DNA from: Epiperipatus broadwayi
Taxonomy: Eukaryota; Onychophora; Udeonychophora; Euonychophora; Peripatidae
DNA: 64,000 nucleotides
Direction of reading: 5' to 3'
Assembly: GCA_028023455.1 (NCBI GenBank)
Contig: JAQFVV010012394.1
Span: forward strand, 20,664,353 to 20,728,352
The position numbers and the translations under genes are program-made. The notes below the pieces were generated by a model. The model did not search any database. It saw only the letters and a program-made list of their open reading frames with translations, and had not been told where the DNA came from. Below, piece after piece: positions 12,061 to 22,641 of the stretch. How positions within the stretch are numbered: position 1 is the stretch's first letter; every line of letters starts with the position of its first letter.

Positions 12061-13585
12061 TAGCACCCTCCGCCTTGAGCCTTGGTTGGTGATTTTACAG
12101 CCTCCTGGGAATAAAGGTCATCATTTATTTTTGTCTGTCATAATTGTAAATATCTATTGGAAAAATATTTATCATTTACAAAAACATTCATTCTACCTTA
12201 TCAGGCAACTGAGAAAAAAGATCATGGTGTTTCTTGATATTAAACTCAGAGGTAAAAAACCATCCATGTTCGTATACTATATAAATAATCACACAGTAAT
12301 ATTAGCTGCAACGACAAGAACCTATGGAGTGGACCTTAGGAATTTGCCTCCAAGAGAAATTAAAGTCTCCTTTCAGTTCATAGCAAACTCCTTTCTGCAG
12401 CCGGTGTACACAAACTGCTTTGTAATTAATATAAATTAAGTCAAAAACGGTTTTTTTTTTCATTAAAAACTATTTAGTTTGAATCAGAATTCGCAAAAAA
12501 ACCAAAAACAACAACAGTCAAAAGACGTAGATTATGCAGACCCGATGCCTTGATAAACGCGAAGCCTTATCCTGTCGCACTATTCGAATCCTCCTTAGGC
12601 CAGTTTTGTCTGTGTATATCTCTTTTGTTGTTTATCCTAATAAAAAAATTAATGGATTGAGATTTTATATATATAGCGCTATAACTAGATTTAATGTGTG
12701 TATATATTTGCGCGTTCATATGATTTTATTTTTTTAACTAGCCCACACACGCACACATACTAAAGCAACCACACGAATTTACAACCACAATTAGCGTTCT
12801 TTTTATGTCTTTTCCTCAATTACGATTTATTTTTTTTTATTCAGAGGTAAATCTTTGGTTGACAATCTGTAACTTTTGCTTGAGTTCAGAGATAATAAAA
12901 GCGACCAGCTTTATGATTAAAAACAGATTTCACACTGATATGATTTGTAGAATTTTTTATCATGATCGCAGACACAAGCTGAGTTTTAACTGAAAGTGGC
13001 TTTTTCTAAATTTCTGATATATTTTTTGGCCATAAAAAATAAACTAAATAAAAGCATTATTTTTTTATATGAAAAAAGTAATTTTTCCACTGAATCTTTA
13101 CGTCTATGCTATATGCTATGAAACCCTCACCCCTTCTAAAACAAAAAAAAAGCTTCCAATCAGCCTTTAAATTTAACTAAATATTAGAGAATATCAATTT
13201 CTAAAAAAATATTAAGAATGTATTCATATTAGCAAACTAATACTATTAACGACGATAATAAAATTATAAACAAATAAACATGCAAAGATTTTGAATAACA
13301 AAATTTGAGTTGTACTATATATATATCAATAAATAATAATTGTTAAATTGTTATTGCCCTATAATTTTTAATAGTTTCCAAATATTATCATTCTCCTTGT
13401 ACATCGTTTTTATTCTCATTGAAAAGCGATGACTCAATATTTCATCACACGTAACAGAATTATGTATGTTTATGCATTTGTTTGTACATGCTAATTTTTT
13501 TTAAAGTTGCGTACGACATACACACACGAAAGATATGTGCTTAAAGATAATAAAAAGAACATGGTTGGCTGATGCATTTCATTAA
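12061..13585. other. AT-rich DNA with no recognised gene
   Basis: No motif-bearing frame is present. A slightly more GC-rich patch at about 12530-12615 and a short CA-rich run at about 12740-12790 stand out. I cannot assign either to a gene, promoter or repeat family. Confidence 0.5.
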
Positions 13586-13589
13586 TCAA

Positions 13590-14130
13590 TACTCATTCCC
13601 ATTAAGAACATTATAATCCAATTCTGCTGTATTTTCATTTGGAAAGCTTTTATGTCTGTTTACATTTAGCTTTTTTTTTTTTCAGGGAAAAAATTTCTAA
13701 CATCCAGCTTTTCGAAAATTCCATAAGGCTGTGTCTTCCTTCATTTGTGACTTCAAAACCAAATTTAATTACAACACTTTTATCTTTCAATCATGTTTTT
13801 ACTTTTTGCCATTAAAATCTTCCAAAACAATTTTTAAATGTTTAGTCTGAACGAAAGCATTGCATGAATCTGTATAAAAATTCTCTATTTTTTTCCATCA
13901 CAATGAGAATTTGTTGGGACATAAACCTTAATTAACTGCATTTGGCATTTTCAGTTAAATTGAAAACTAGCCAGTTCTTGCCACTCTGACCGATATACCA
14001 ACATCTCTACAATGTTATTCTTTCATTTCTTACTTATTTATTCACATTGTACTTCCAACAAGAGACAGTTTTTCCGATTCAAGCAATCTCCCAGCATTTG
14101 ACAATAAACTACAAAAATATATTCAACTAA
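13590..14130 (-). mobile_element. Decayed RTE endonuclease relic
   Basis: The plus-strand text parallels the antisense RTE endonuclease at 11340-11970: attaagaacattataatcca followed by attctgctgtattttcattt, then a GT-rich stretch and a match to the YAPTS region. It is badly broken by indels. It lies just upstream of the plus-strand RTE relic at 14290, in the opposite orientation. Confidence 0.7.
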
Positions 14131-14289
14131 ATAAAAAATTAGCGAATGGCAATCTATGTCTACAATCAGTATTATATAAGTAATAAAGAACAAAAAAACA
14201 AAACCATCCTTATAAAATTATAATAATTTCTGAATTTCTAAGAATTTTAAATAAAAAGATGATGTAATTAAATCTATAAAGAAAGAGAA

Positions 14290-14463
14290 AGATTCTAGGA
14301 AATAAATTATTATTGATATTTTAAAAAAATGGGTAAAGAAATAGAGAAATTGTTGAAAAACTATATATAGAATGCCTATGTGAGAGAGATATTTATCAGG
14401 TAAAACAAATTACAAACCTATCAGATTGTTATCAGTCCTATACAAACTCTTTAAAACAATAAA
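14290..14463 (+). mobile_element. RTE relic, upstream half (interrupted)
   Basis: The plus strand encodes a decayed RT fingers region ending in a NYRPISxLSVLYK-like block (ttacaaacctatcagattgt, then ctatacaaactctttaaaac). The sequence breaks off at about 14463. Its continuation resumes at about 19147 in the same orientation, so 4.7 kb of other elements (family A copy A1 plus the SGNH LINE) lie inside this RTE copy. Confidence 0.75.
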
Positions 14464-14988
14464 AAAATCTCCATGCATTAGTGGCATTCAATGCTAACCT
14501 TAGTAATCAATGGATGTAAGAAGATTCATGCATAAAATCCTTATCTAGTACCTACTCATTCAATATGTCCAGACTAGTTTCTAATTTGTGACTTTCATCA
14601 GTGAGGAACTTTGAATTTAAGAATGGTGTATCTACATCTTGGGATCTAATGCAATCAGCCAGAAAACTACCTTTTATCTATTTAGTTAGCTATAAAGCTA
14701 TGTGTCCAAGATGAAAACAGAATGTTTTCAATTCAAGCTCATTGTTTGTATAGTTAGATAAAAGTTCAGAATCTATATATTTTGGTATCTTTAATTTTTT
14801 TTAAAAATCATAGTAATCATCTTACTATGGTCACCATATAAAACCACTAAAATTTTACATAATCACCATTTCCTACACTTACACTCGATGAGAAGATACT
14901 ACTAGGTAAACAGTTCTTTTGCATAAACTTTCTTGCATATAATAATTACTAAGGCTTGCACTAGGTGGCATTAGTGTATGGAGAGTTT
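14464..14988. mobile_element. Family A element, copy A1 (inverted double unit)
   Basis: The left end is aatctccatgcattagtggc and the right end is ggcattagtgtatggagag, the inverted family A termini. The left unit is in minus orientation and holds a hammerhead relic (CTGATGA on the minus strand at 14595-14601, GAAAC at 14577-14581, GTC at 14572-14574). The right unit begins near 14838 with an AAACCACTAAA-like family 5' end, is in plus orientation and lacks the ribozyme. The right terminus abuts the SGNH LINE directly. Confidence 0.7.
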
Positions 14989-15477
14989 GAAACAGTATTG
15001 ATAGGAAATTTACTAATTAGAGAATGTGGGGATATAATAGCAAGGGAAAATAGAAGTAGGTATGTAAGAGTATGTTTGCCTGGAGCTAGAATTAGGGATG
15101 TAGCAGATAAAGTTAAAAAACAAGGTAGTAGAGATGTATATGTTATGGTGGGGACTAATAATTTATTAGAATCATCAGAGAGAATAATGGATGAGTATGT
15201 AGATTTGATTAGGAATTTGATTATGATTAAAGGAAGAGTAGGAATAGTTGGATTATTACCAAGGTTTGACAAGAGTTATTTGTTAGATAGGGCATGTTCT
15301 ATAAATGAGAGATTGAAAAAATTGTGTGAGAGAAATAATGTTATGTTTGTGGATGTGTGGGATTGTTTTATTGGAAAGAGAGAGTTATATAGTAAAGATG
15401 GGTTACATTTAGGAAAACAAGGAAGTGAAGTTTTAGGGAGTTTGATTTATAAAGAATTTTTTTCGGGAAACTTATAA
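14965..15477 (+). CDS. LINE ORF1 C-terminal part, SGNH/GDSL-hydrolase-like (partial)
   Basis: The open frame (170 codons from a GTG; no ATG until codon 61) resembles the SGNH esterase domain known in ORF1 of CR1-like LINEs. Block II Gly sits in LPGARIRD (about residue 40), block III is VGTNNL (62-67), and block V is DGLHLGKQG (145-153) with the Asp-His pair. Block I, normally GDSL, reads GNLL (14-17), so the nucleophilic Ser is replaced by Leu and the Asp by Asn. The first eight codons come from the end of the family A element, so the true N-terminus is missing and this start is only formal. In such elements the domain may help RNP or membrane/lipid interactions; its role is not settled. Catalysis is unlikely in this copy. 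Confidence 0.75.
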   Translation: MALVYGEFETVLIGNLLIRECGDIIARENRSRYVRVCLPGARIRDVADKVKKQGSRDVYVMVGTNNLLESSERIMDEYVDLIRNLIMIKGRVGIVGLLPRFDKSYLLDRACSINERLKKLCERNNVMFVDVWDCFIGKRELYSKDGLHLGKQGSEVLGSLIYKEFFSGNL

Positions 15478-18400
15478 AGGGGGGTGGGTTTTTAAATTGT
15501 AATATTATTAAAAAGAATGGATGGAATATAAGAAGTAAGCAAAAGGAATTTGATTTTGATATAAATATAGATATGGAGAAGGAATGGGTTTGTAAAATTA
15601 ATGGTAAGAAAGTAATTTATAAATGTAATGGAGAAGAAAGAATTAAAAGAATTTATAAAAGAGTAGTTAGGAAAGAAGAAATTGTTAAAATTTGGTTTTT
15701 GAATATGCAAGGTGGTAGGAAACCAGAAAAGTGGATGGAATTAAATAAAACAATTGAAAATGAAGAGCTTGAGGTATTAGCAGTAGTGGAAACACATTTA
15801 AGAGAAGAAGAAGAACCTATTTTGGAACAGTTGGTATGGCAGGGTATAAATAGAAAAGAAAAAGAAAAAAGCGGTGGTGGTATAGGTGTTATATCAAAAT
15901 TTTTTTTAAATATTGTTAAATGTCAAGAACACTTGTGGTTTGAAATAAGGTTGGGTAGACAAGAATGGATGGTGGCTATAGTTTATATAGCTACTGGAGA
16001 TAGTCAAATTATATTGGAGTGGAATAGTAACATATACGAATGTTTAGTTAAGGATATACAAAGTTTTAAAGAAAAGGGGAAGAGAATAATGGTTATAGGG
16101 GATATGAATGGACATATTGAAGAAATTGATGATGTAGATAATAAAAATGGACAGCTTTTGAAGAATTTTTGTCAGAAAGTGAATTTGAGTATTGGAAATT
16201 TATTAAATATTTATGAGGGACAATACACATGGTCCAGAAATAATATATTTCACACAATAGATTATGTATTGGTAGAGAAAGAGGGAATAAATAAAATACG
16301 GAAAATTAAGGTATTTGATAATGAAGAAAAAGTATGCACTAGTGATCATAATTTCATTGTAATTGAAATGGTTAGTAATGTGATGGAGAATAGAAATAAA
16401 AGTAGAAATAATAGTGAAAGATGTGGATGGAGAGTAAATGATAAGAATAAGTTGGAAGAGTATAAAATACAAGTTGAAGAAATAATGGAAGAGTGGGTTG
16501 GGGATGAGTATAAGGATTGGTGTAAGGAAGTAGAAAAAGTTGCAAATAGAGTTTTAGGTGAGAATATTGAAAAGAATAAAAGTAATAAAAAAATTAAAAT
16601 TAGTAAAAGTGTAAAAGAAAGGAAAGAAGCATGTAGAGAATATAAGTGTGCTATTAAGAATAAGGAAAGTGAAAAAGATATTAATGCTAAATGGGAAAAG
16701 TACTTAGAAAAGAAGAAGTTGGCTAAAATAGATATTTATAGAGAGAGAATGAAATTGAATAGTAAATTGTTGGAGGATATTAATAAAAGTGGAAGAGATG
16801 GAAGTAAAAAATTTTGGAATTATATTAAAAGGAGAAATGTAGGAGAGAGAGAGTTAGTATTACTAGATGATGAGGGAACTGAGTGTAGTTCTAGAGAAGA
16901 TTTAGAGAGAATCTTAAATAGTTATGTAATGAATATAGAAAAGATGTTAGATGTGAATGATAGAATATTAGAAAATATGAAAGAATATAGTAATGGGAAT
17001 ATTAGTTTTTCAGAAAATGAACTAAATGAGGTAGAGAAGAAATTGAAAAGTGGGAAGGCAAGAGGTTTAGATGGATGGGCAGCAGAGATCGGAATGAATT
17101 TAGGATATAGGGCAAAAGTAAAGTTATTATCCTGTTTTAATAAAATGGCACAGAATAGAGTTTTCCCAAGTAGTTGGAGTAATACAAGAGTAAGGTTATT
17201 ATTTAAAGGAAAGGGTAAGGATCATAGAAAGTTGAATAATTATAGACCGATAGCGGTAACATCAGTTTTATATAAAGTTTTCTCGTATATGGTGGCTAGT
17301 AAAGTTGTAAAATGGATGGAAGGGAATAATGTAGTGGGTGAAATGCAAGGAGGTTTTAGATTAGATAGGCGTATAGGAGATAGTTTATTTGTAGTTACAC
17401 AACTTATGGATATGAGTAGGAATGCAGATAAACAGTTATATATGAGTTTTATAGATATAGAGAAGGCATATGATAGAGTAAATAGAAATAGATTATGGAT
17501 AAGTTTAGCAAATTTGGGAATGGATGAAGCTTTAATAGATATTATTAAGAAATTATATGAAAATAATTATTATATATATCAATTAGAGAATATAGAATCA
17601 ATTAAAGTTAAAAATGGTGTGGGACTAAGGCAAGGATGCCCTATGTCACCTATTTTGTTTGTGTTGTATTTGAGTGAAATGGAAAGAGCAATAGAAAGAT
17701 TAGGAAGAGGGATAGAGATACCGTTAATAGGTAGTAAGGGAGTATATATTTTGTCAGGTCTTTTTTTTGCAGATGATATATTTTTGTGTGCAGAAAAAAG
17801 AGAAGATATGGAAGTTATGTTGAGGACATGTGCAAGGGTGGGTAAAGAGATGGGGATTAAATTTAGTGAAGAAAAATCAAATATAATGATGGTTAATACT
17901 GAGGAAAGAGAAGATGTAGAATTTTTATTGGGAGATATTAAGTTAAGTGTGGTGAATAGATATAGTTATTTGGGAATTATTTTAAGTAATCAGAAAAATT
18001 ATTTGGATGAATGGGAGAAAAAATTGATAAATGAAGCAAAGAAAAGAAAGGGATTGATAAAGAAATTAACAGTATTTTCATATAATAAATATGATGTAGC
18101 TAGAATTATATGGAAAGGAGTTGTAGTAGCAGGGTTAACATATGGTAATGATGCATTATATGTTAGTAAAAAGATATTAGATTATTTAGAAAAAGCTCAA
18201 AGGGAAGTAGGAAGACATGCATTGGATGCAGAAGTATGGACAGCAAGGGAGGCAATTCAAGGAGAAATGGGATGGTCAAGTTTTCATATGAGAGATGCAA
18301 AAAGTAAAATGAAAATGTTTGGTAGATTGCAGTTTATGGATAATAAAAGAATAGCTAAAATAGTATTTAATTGGGTTATGAGTAAAGGGCAGGTAACAAG

Positions 18401-19103
18401 ATGGGTGAGAAAGGTAATGCGCTATGCAAAAGATTTGGATAAAGAATTTATATCAGTATATTTGTACAAAAGATGGGATGATTGTGTTAAGAGGATTATT
18501 GAGTGTTATAGTAGTAAGGAATGGGATAAAAGAATAAATTTATTAATAAAGACTAGGGAGTTAGAGAGATGGAGAAATAGTATGGAGAGTAAAAAGAGTT
18601 TAAATATATATAGAAATAAACAGAATATTAGGTGTGAGTTAATATATGATAATAGTAAGGAAAGTAGTTTATTGTTTAAGGCTCGAACGGGATCTTTAGC
18701 TACAAAAGAATATACATGTAAATGGAAAAATATGGGTGATTTATTTTGTAAATTATGTAAGGAAGGAATTGAAAATATTAGGCATTTGTTAATTGAATGT
18801 AAATGTTTGAAAACAGAAAGGGTACATATAATGAAGTTGTGGAAAAATAAATATGAAAAGAGTGATTATACAGAAAGTGAATTATTGGTTTTTATGCTAG
18901 GTTTGGGAAAAGATAAGGGGGATTTAGATATAAAGGTTATAGAGTTGACAAAAATTATGTTGTGGAAATGGGATAGAGCAGATTATGGGTAAATTTAGAG
19001 TGGGGAATGTAAAAGAAAGTGGCTAACAGGTTTATCTGGGCTTAATTGCTGAGATATTCTTGACTTCGTTTAAGGAGAAGCCATAATACATCACATCACA
19101 TTA
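14986..19103 (+). mobile_element. 5'-truncated, ORF2-intact LINE with SGNH-type ORF1
   Basis: A non-LTR retrotransposon copy with the end of an SGNH-hydrolase-like ORF1, a 95-bp gap, and a complete ORF2 (15573-18992). A short 3' UTR ends in a small repeat, acatcacatcacatta (19088-19103). The 5' end stops exactly where family A copy A1 ends, so the rest of ORF1 and the 5' UTR are missing. An unbroken 1139-codon ORF2 amid decayed RTE sequence marks it as the youngest large insertion here. A decayed relative lies on the minus strand at 60029-61185. The esterase ORF1, APE endonuclease and C-terminal CCHC suggest a CR1/L2/Jockey-like lineage; the clade is not certain. Confidence 0.85.
15573..18992 (+). 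CDS. LINE ORF2: APE endonuclease, reverse transcriptase, CCHC tail
   Basis: Complete 1139-residue polyprotein for target-primed reverse transcription. Endonuclease (about 38-270): WFLNMQGG, VVETHL (catalytic Glu73), VIGDMNGH (174-181), TIDYVLV (228-234) and TSDHN (256-260) give a full APE active site. Linker (280-480) is Lys/Glu-rich and helical in character. Reverse transcriptase (about 485-800): GKARGLDGW, NNYRPIAVTSVLYK (556-568), motif A FIDIEKAYD (626-634), motif B GLRQGCPMSP (684-693), motif C FFADDIF (731-737) with both catalytic Asp, and YSYLGIILS. C-terminus: a CCHC knuckle C1059-x2-C1062-x8-H1071-x4-C1076. ATG 15573 lies 95 bp after the ORF1 stop, and no stop or frameshift is visible. 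The copy may encode active protein, although the element's 5' end is gone, so autonomous transcription is doubtful. Confidence 0.93.
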   Translation: MEKEWVCKINGKKVIYKCNGEERIKRIYKRVVRKEEIVKIWFLNMQGGRKPEKWMELNKTIENEELEVLAVVETHLREEEEPILEQLVWQGINRKEKEKSGGGIGVISKFFLNIVKCQEHLWFEIRLGRQEWMVAIVYIATGDSQIILEWNSNIYECLVKDIQSFKEKGKRIMVIGDMNGHIEEIDDVDNKNGQLLKNFCQKVNLSIGNLLNIYEGQYTWSRNNIFHTIDYVLVEKEGINKIRKIKVFDNEEKVCTSDHNFIVIEMVSNVMENRNKSRNNSERCGWRVNDKNKLEEYKIQVEEIMEEWVGDEYKDWCKEVEKVANRVLGENIEKNKSNKKIKISKSVKERKEACREYKCAIKNKESEKDINAKWEKYLEKKKLAKIDIYRERMKLNSKLLEDINKSGRDGSKKFWNYIKRRNVGERELVLLDDEGTECSSREDLERILNSYVMNIEKMLDVNDRILENMKEYSNGNISFSENELNEVEKKLKSGKARGLDGWAAEIGMNLGYRAKVKLLSCFNKMAQNRVFPSSWSNTRVRLLFKGKGKDHRKLNNYRPIAVTSVLYKVFSYMVASKVVKWMEGNNVVGEMQGGFRLDRRIGDSLFVVTQLMDMSRNADKQLYMSFIDIEKAYDRVNRNRLWISLANLGMDEALIDIIKKLYENNYYIYQLENIESIKVKNGVGLRQGCPMSPILFVLYLSEMERAIERLGRGIEIPLIGSKGVYILSGLFFADDIFLCAEKREDMEVMLRTCARVGKEMGIKFSEEKSNIMMVNTEEREDVEFLLGDIKLSVVNRYSYLGIILSNQKNYLDEWEKKLINEAKKRKGLIKKLTVFSYNKYDVARIIWKGVVVAGLTYGNDALYVSKKILDYLEKAQREVGRHALDAEVWTAREAIQGEMGWSSFHMRDAKSKMKMFGRLQFMDNKRIAKIVFNWVMSKGQVTRWVRKVMRYAKDLDKEFISVYLYKRWDDCVKRIIECYSSKEWDKRINLLIKTRELERWRNSMESKKSLNIYRNKQNIRCELIYDNSKESSLLFKARTGSLATKEYTCKWKNMGDLFCKLCKEGIENIRHLLIECKCLKTERVHIMKLWKNKYEKSDYTESELLVFMLGLGKDKGDLDIKVIELTKIMLWKWDRADYG

Positions 19104-19139
19104 CTGTTTTAACAGATTATGTAAGTATAAAAAATGATG

Positions 19140-20440
19140 AAAAAAATCTTTATCAAGATAATTATAACTTGTCTATAGAGAACATTGAATTCAAGCCAAC
19201 CAAAAATAAACTGGATTTAAAAGTGACTTTACCCCACTGGATAAATTTCAAATATTGAGAGCAGTTATAGAAAGAACCAACAAATATGAGATGTCGTTAT
19301 GCTTAGAATTTTACTCTATATGTTTTGGCCTAATATTAAAGCTTTGAACAATCAAGATATAGATCCAAGATATTTTAAAATTTTGAAAAATATTTGATAA
19401 AATGTAATAGCATTGATTAGATTACTAACAAAATTAACATTGATAGAGGTGTTTGACAGGGGAATATTTATCATGAAAACTTTTTAATCAGTTTTATAAA
19501 AAGTGGGCCACTCTTATCTTTATAAAGTCAAATCTTGCATTTAGATTTGTAGAGGTATCTCTTGTAATAAATTAAGCACCCAAGGTGCATGTACTAATGT
19601 TATAGCCTTATTTAAATATTATGGGCTGACATTGCACTTATTAAGCATTAATATTTACAAAAAGTATCTTGTGGATTAAAATGAAAAGCTAAAGAAATAA
19701 AAGCAAATGGGCTTCATTTAAATTTTAAAGATGTGATTACTTTTATAACCAATGAGTCAGAATTGGTTTTCAGATGAAAGGAAGAAAATAGGATTAAAGA
19801 TAAATGTTGAAAAAGACATATTCAATGATCTATTCTAGAGGAAATGAAAATTGATAACTATGAATCAGGAGTAATTAACAACTATGAATATCTTGATTAG
19901 ATTATTGATGTGGATAAAAAATATAATAGATGCCATTAATTATAAAACTAAGGTTGGATGTACTACTTTTGAAAGACAAACCAAACTTAGAAGAAATAAT
20001 TCTTATATATTTGAAATGAAGAGTTTTAATTGATGTGTTTATCAGTCATCATATATGAATCTCAAACTTGAAAACTAAAGTGAAGATCAATACAGAGACC
20101 TCAGATTATTCAACAATGTATGGAAAAATGTATGTTGGAAGTAACAAGAAAAGAACAAATGAAATTCTTGGGTAAGAGAGCAAAGAGACGTTATTGACAT
20201 TATTAAAAAAAATAAGTGATTAAAATGGAGCTGGATTAAAAATATTTCTAAAAGAGATGGGAATTGTAAAAAAAAAAACTAGAAAGAACCCACTTGTGAG
20301 TTGCATAAATAAAATTTTCTGGAGTGATGAGAAGAAATGATGAGTACAAGAAAAAGTGTGGATCAAAAAAAATTATTAAACATGAGCAGACCTTCATCTT
20401 AATATGAAATACTTATGGTAAAATAATGATAATGTCTTTA
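19140..20440 (+). mobile_element. RTE relic, downstream half (continues 14290-14463)
   Basis: Starting at tatcaagataattataac (19151-19168) the sequence matches the reverse complement of the minus-strand RTE at about 10420 downwards. It runs through the YSTxDHIQxLREVIERANKYE region, a damaged FADDVIIF (near 19730), the EYLGQIITVDKK region (near 19885) and the C-terminal region to about 20400. Stops and indels are frequent. A 15-base stretch at 14449-14463 (tctttaaaacaataa) and one at 19147-19161 (tctttatcaagataa) may be the diverged target duplication of the interrupting insert. Confidence 0.75.
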
Positions 20441-20972
20441 CATTAATGATTTAATAAAATATATTTATAGTTTATCTTAATAATAATGTGAAGCAATAGA
20501 GTTTGAAAGTTTTAAAAATGACTATTTATTAGTATTTCAAATTAGACTATATTTGCCTGTTGAATGGAGCTTATTTGAACTTCTATGGATTAAAAATCTC
20601 AATGTGTTGCAGTCCAAGTGTCAATCTTTAATGTGTACATTAACATTATAGACCAGAGATGAAGATAAGATCAACTTTTTCATATAAATAATAAAGTTAT
20701 ATTAATAGCCAATTGAAAATTATTGGTGTTAATAAGTGTGGGCTGTTTTTTATATGATTTACATTTATAAATCAATCTAGATTTGAGAAAAATCTGATTT
20801 ATTTACAGTTTAATAAAAAAATATTCAAATTTTAACTTTTGTCTTAAAAATAAGGATTAATCAATTTAAAATAAATCCCATTATAGCTCATTGTTTTGAA
20901 CATTATTATAGTTCATTGGGATTATCTTTAAGATATTAGATGCTTTTATGTAACTTTTTGTGGTACTTGTAC
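20441..20972. other. AT-rich DNA, nothing recognised
   Basis: About 530 bp of AT-rich sequence between the RTE relic and the MITE. No frame, tRNA-like box or repeat terminus is evident. Confidence 0.5.
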
Positions 20973-21188
20973 ATTAGTCCTGCAACACAGCACATATTAG
21001 ACCTGCAGTGCCTTTTCACATTTGCATCAATCCTCTGACAACTTTCTAATCTTGTGATCTGACCAAAATAACATGTACACAAATTTTGTAATGATATTTT
21101 TGCAAAATTTACAATGTTATCGGCAGGTTGAATCAGTATGCGAAAAGGCATAGCATGTCTAATGTGTGTTCTGTGTTGCAGGACTAAT
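20973..21188. mobile_element. MITE-like element with long imperfect TIRs
   Basis: The left end attagtcctgcaacacag (20973-20990) is mirrored by ctgtgttgcaggactaat at the right end (21171-21188). Similarity continues inward for about 55 bases (agac.tgc..tgccttttc). The interior is non-coding. No clear TSD is seen. A related single terminus lies at 22560-22641. Confidence 0.65.
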
Positions 21189-21660
21189 AAAAAATGACTT
21201 TCACACAAAAAATATAAAATATGGAGCAGAATTATATACAACTATCACATGAAAAAGTATAAAATTTATAACAATAGTAAATACACATACAGAAATATCT
21301 ATGACTTTCACACAAAAAGGTTTAAAACTTATAACAATAGTAAATAGATCAGAATTTAAATTTATAACAGTAATAAAAAGATATGAATTTGAGCAAGAAA
21401 TCGATATTAAAAAGAACATTTTTTAAAAAAAATATTGATTTGCCATACAAATATATATATGACTTTCATACAAAAAACTATAAAGATATGAATTTTACAA
21501 AAAAAAAATAATTTAAAGTACATTTTTAACAAGAGTTAAAAAATATTAATTTGCCATACAGAAAAAATATAAAATATGGTGCAGAATATAAATTTATAAC
21601 AATACTAAAGATACGAATTTGACCAAGAAATCAATATTAAACACTAAATTTATAAACAAT
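21189..21660. repeat. Degenerate AT-rich tandem-like repeat
   Basis: Phrases such as tgactttcacacaaaaa, aaatttataacaatagtaaa and atttgccatacagaaa recur three to four times in the same order with large indels. It looks like an old tandem array of roughly 100-170-bp units; the unit boundary is uncertain. Confidence 0.5.
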
Positions 21661-22559
21661 ACTCTATTTTAAGTGGATCAAAATTTTCAGCCCCAAAACA
21701 TGCAAAATACGAGATACCATTATGCAAGTCCCAAATGTTCCTTTAAATATGGTCAAAACAATCACTAAATTATAAAAATAGTATAAAATATTATTTACAA
21801 ACACATACACTACTACTTAATGTCTAGTATATAACAGAAATTGTCAGATTGAAATAAGCAATTTACCATTTATTTTTTGACACAAAATGGAGACTTCAAT
21901 TGAAAAATCTCCCCCAAAATGGGGTTTTACTGAACATGTGATTGTGCAGTATATCACCTGAATGGGATTTTCAACAGAAATGGTAATAAATGAATGTATT
22001 TTTTAAAAAACCCCCCAAAAAAAAAAAATTCACAAAAATAAAGAAATTTTAATTACAACACTTTTATTACTTTTTCATCCTGGTAGAATTTTTTTTGTCA
22101 TTCAGTATCCAAATGAATGTGTTGTCATTTTTATGGAATCTATGCAACATGTATGAGTTGAGGTATTGCCTTGATGTCCCTCACTGCTTCTTATTTTGCC
22201 ATTACACTTAATCCCATAGTCTTTCAATGTTTTGTGTGTGAAGCCCAGTTTCTGGATTCACAAAATTATATCTGTGGTTTATGCAAAAATGATTGTAACT
22301 GGCATTAGGAAATTATGAAAAGAAAATAAAAAAGAAAAAACAAACACTATGTATACTCACACACTAAAAATGAAATGAACTGGAGTAACTCAGAAGTAGA
22401 AATAATGTAGAAATACTTGGAGGAAGCAAAATTGCAATTGAAATGAAGCTATTGTCAGAAATGAAAATGTCAAAATATAAAAAAGAGACCAAATTTTGAT
22501 AAAGAGAAACACGTTTTCATATGAGATCAGATAACATCATAGAGTTTATTTCACTTTAG

Positions 22560-22641
22560 TTTGACATGGTCACAAGATTACACATTTAATGTGGATGTGA
22601 AAAGACATACCTTCATCTCTACATTGCAGGCCTAATATGTA
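22560..22641. repeat. Single terminus related to the MITE at 20973
   Basis: Read on the minus strand from 22641, attaggcctgcaatgtag and the following gtcttttcacat then aatcttgtgacc follow the left part of the MITE at 20973-21062. It may be the partner end of a larger element or an isolated fragment. Confidence 0.45.

Noticed and set aside
12530-12615. tRNA-like or promoter-like GC-richer patch with ttcgaatcc
   Set aside because: No A-box at tRNA spacing and no repeat relatives in the window.
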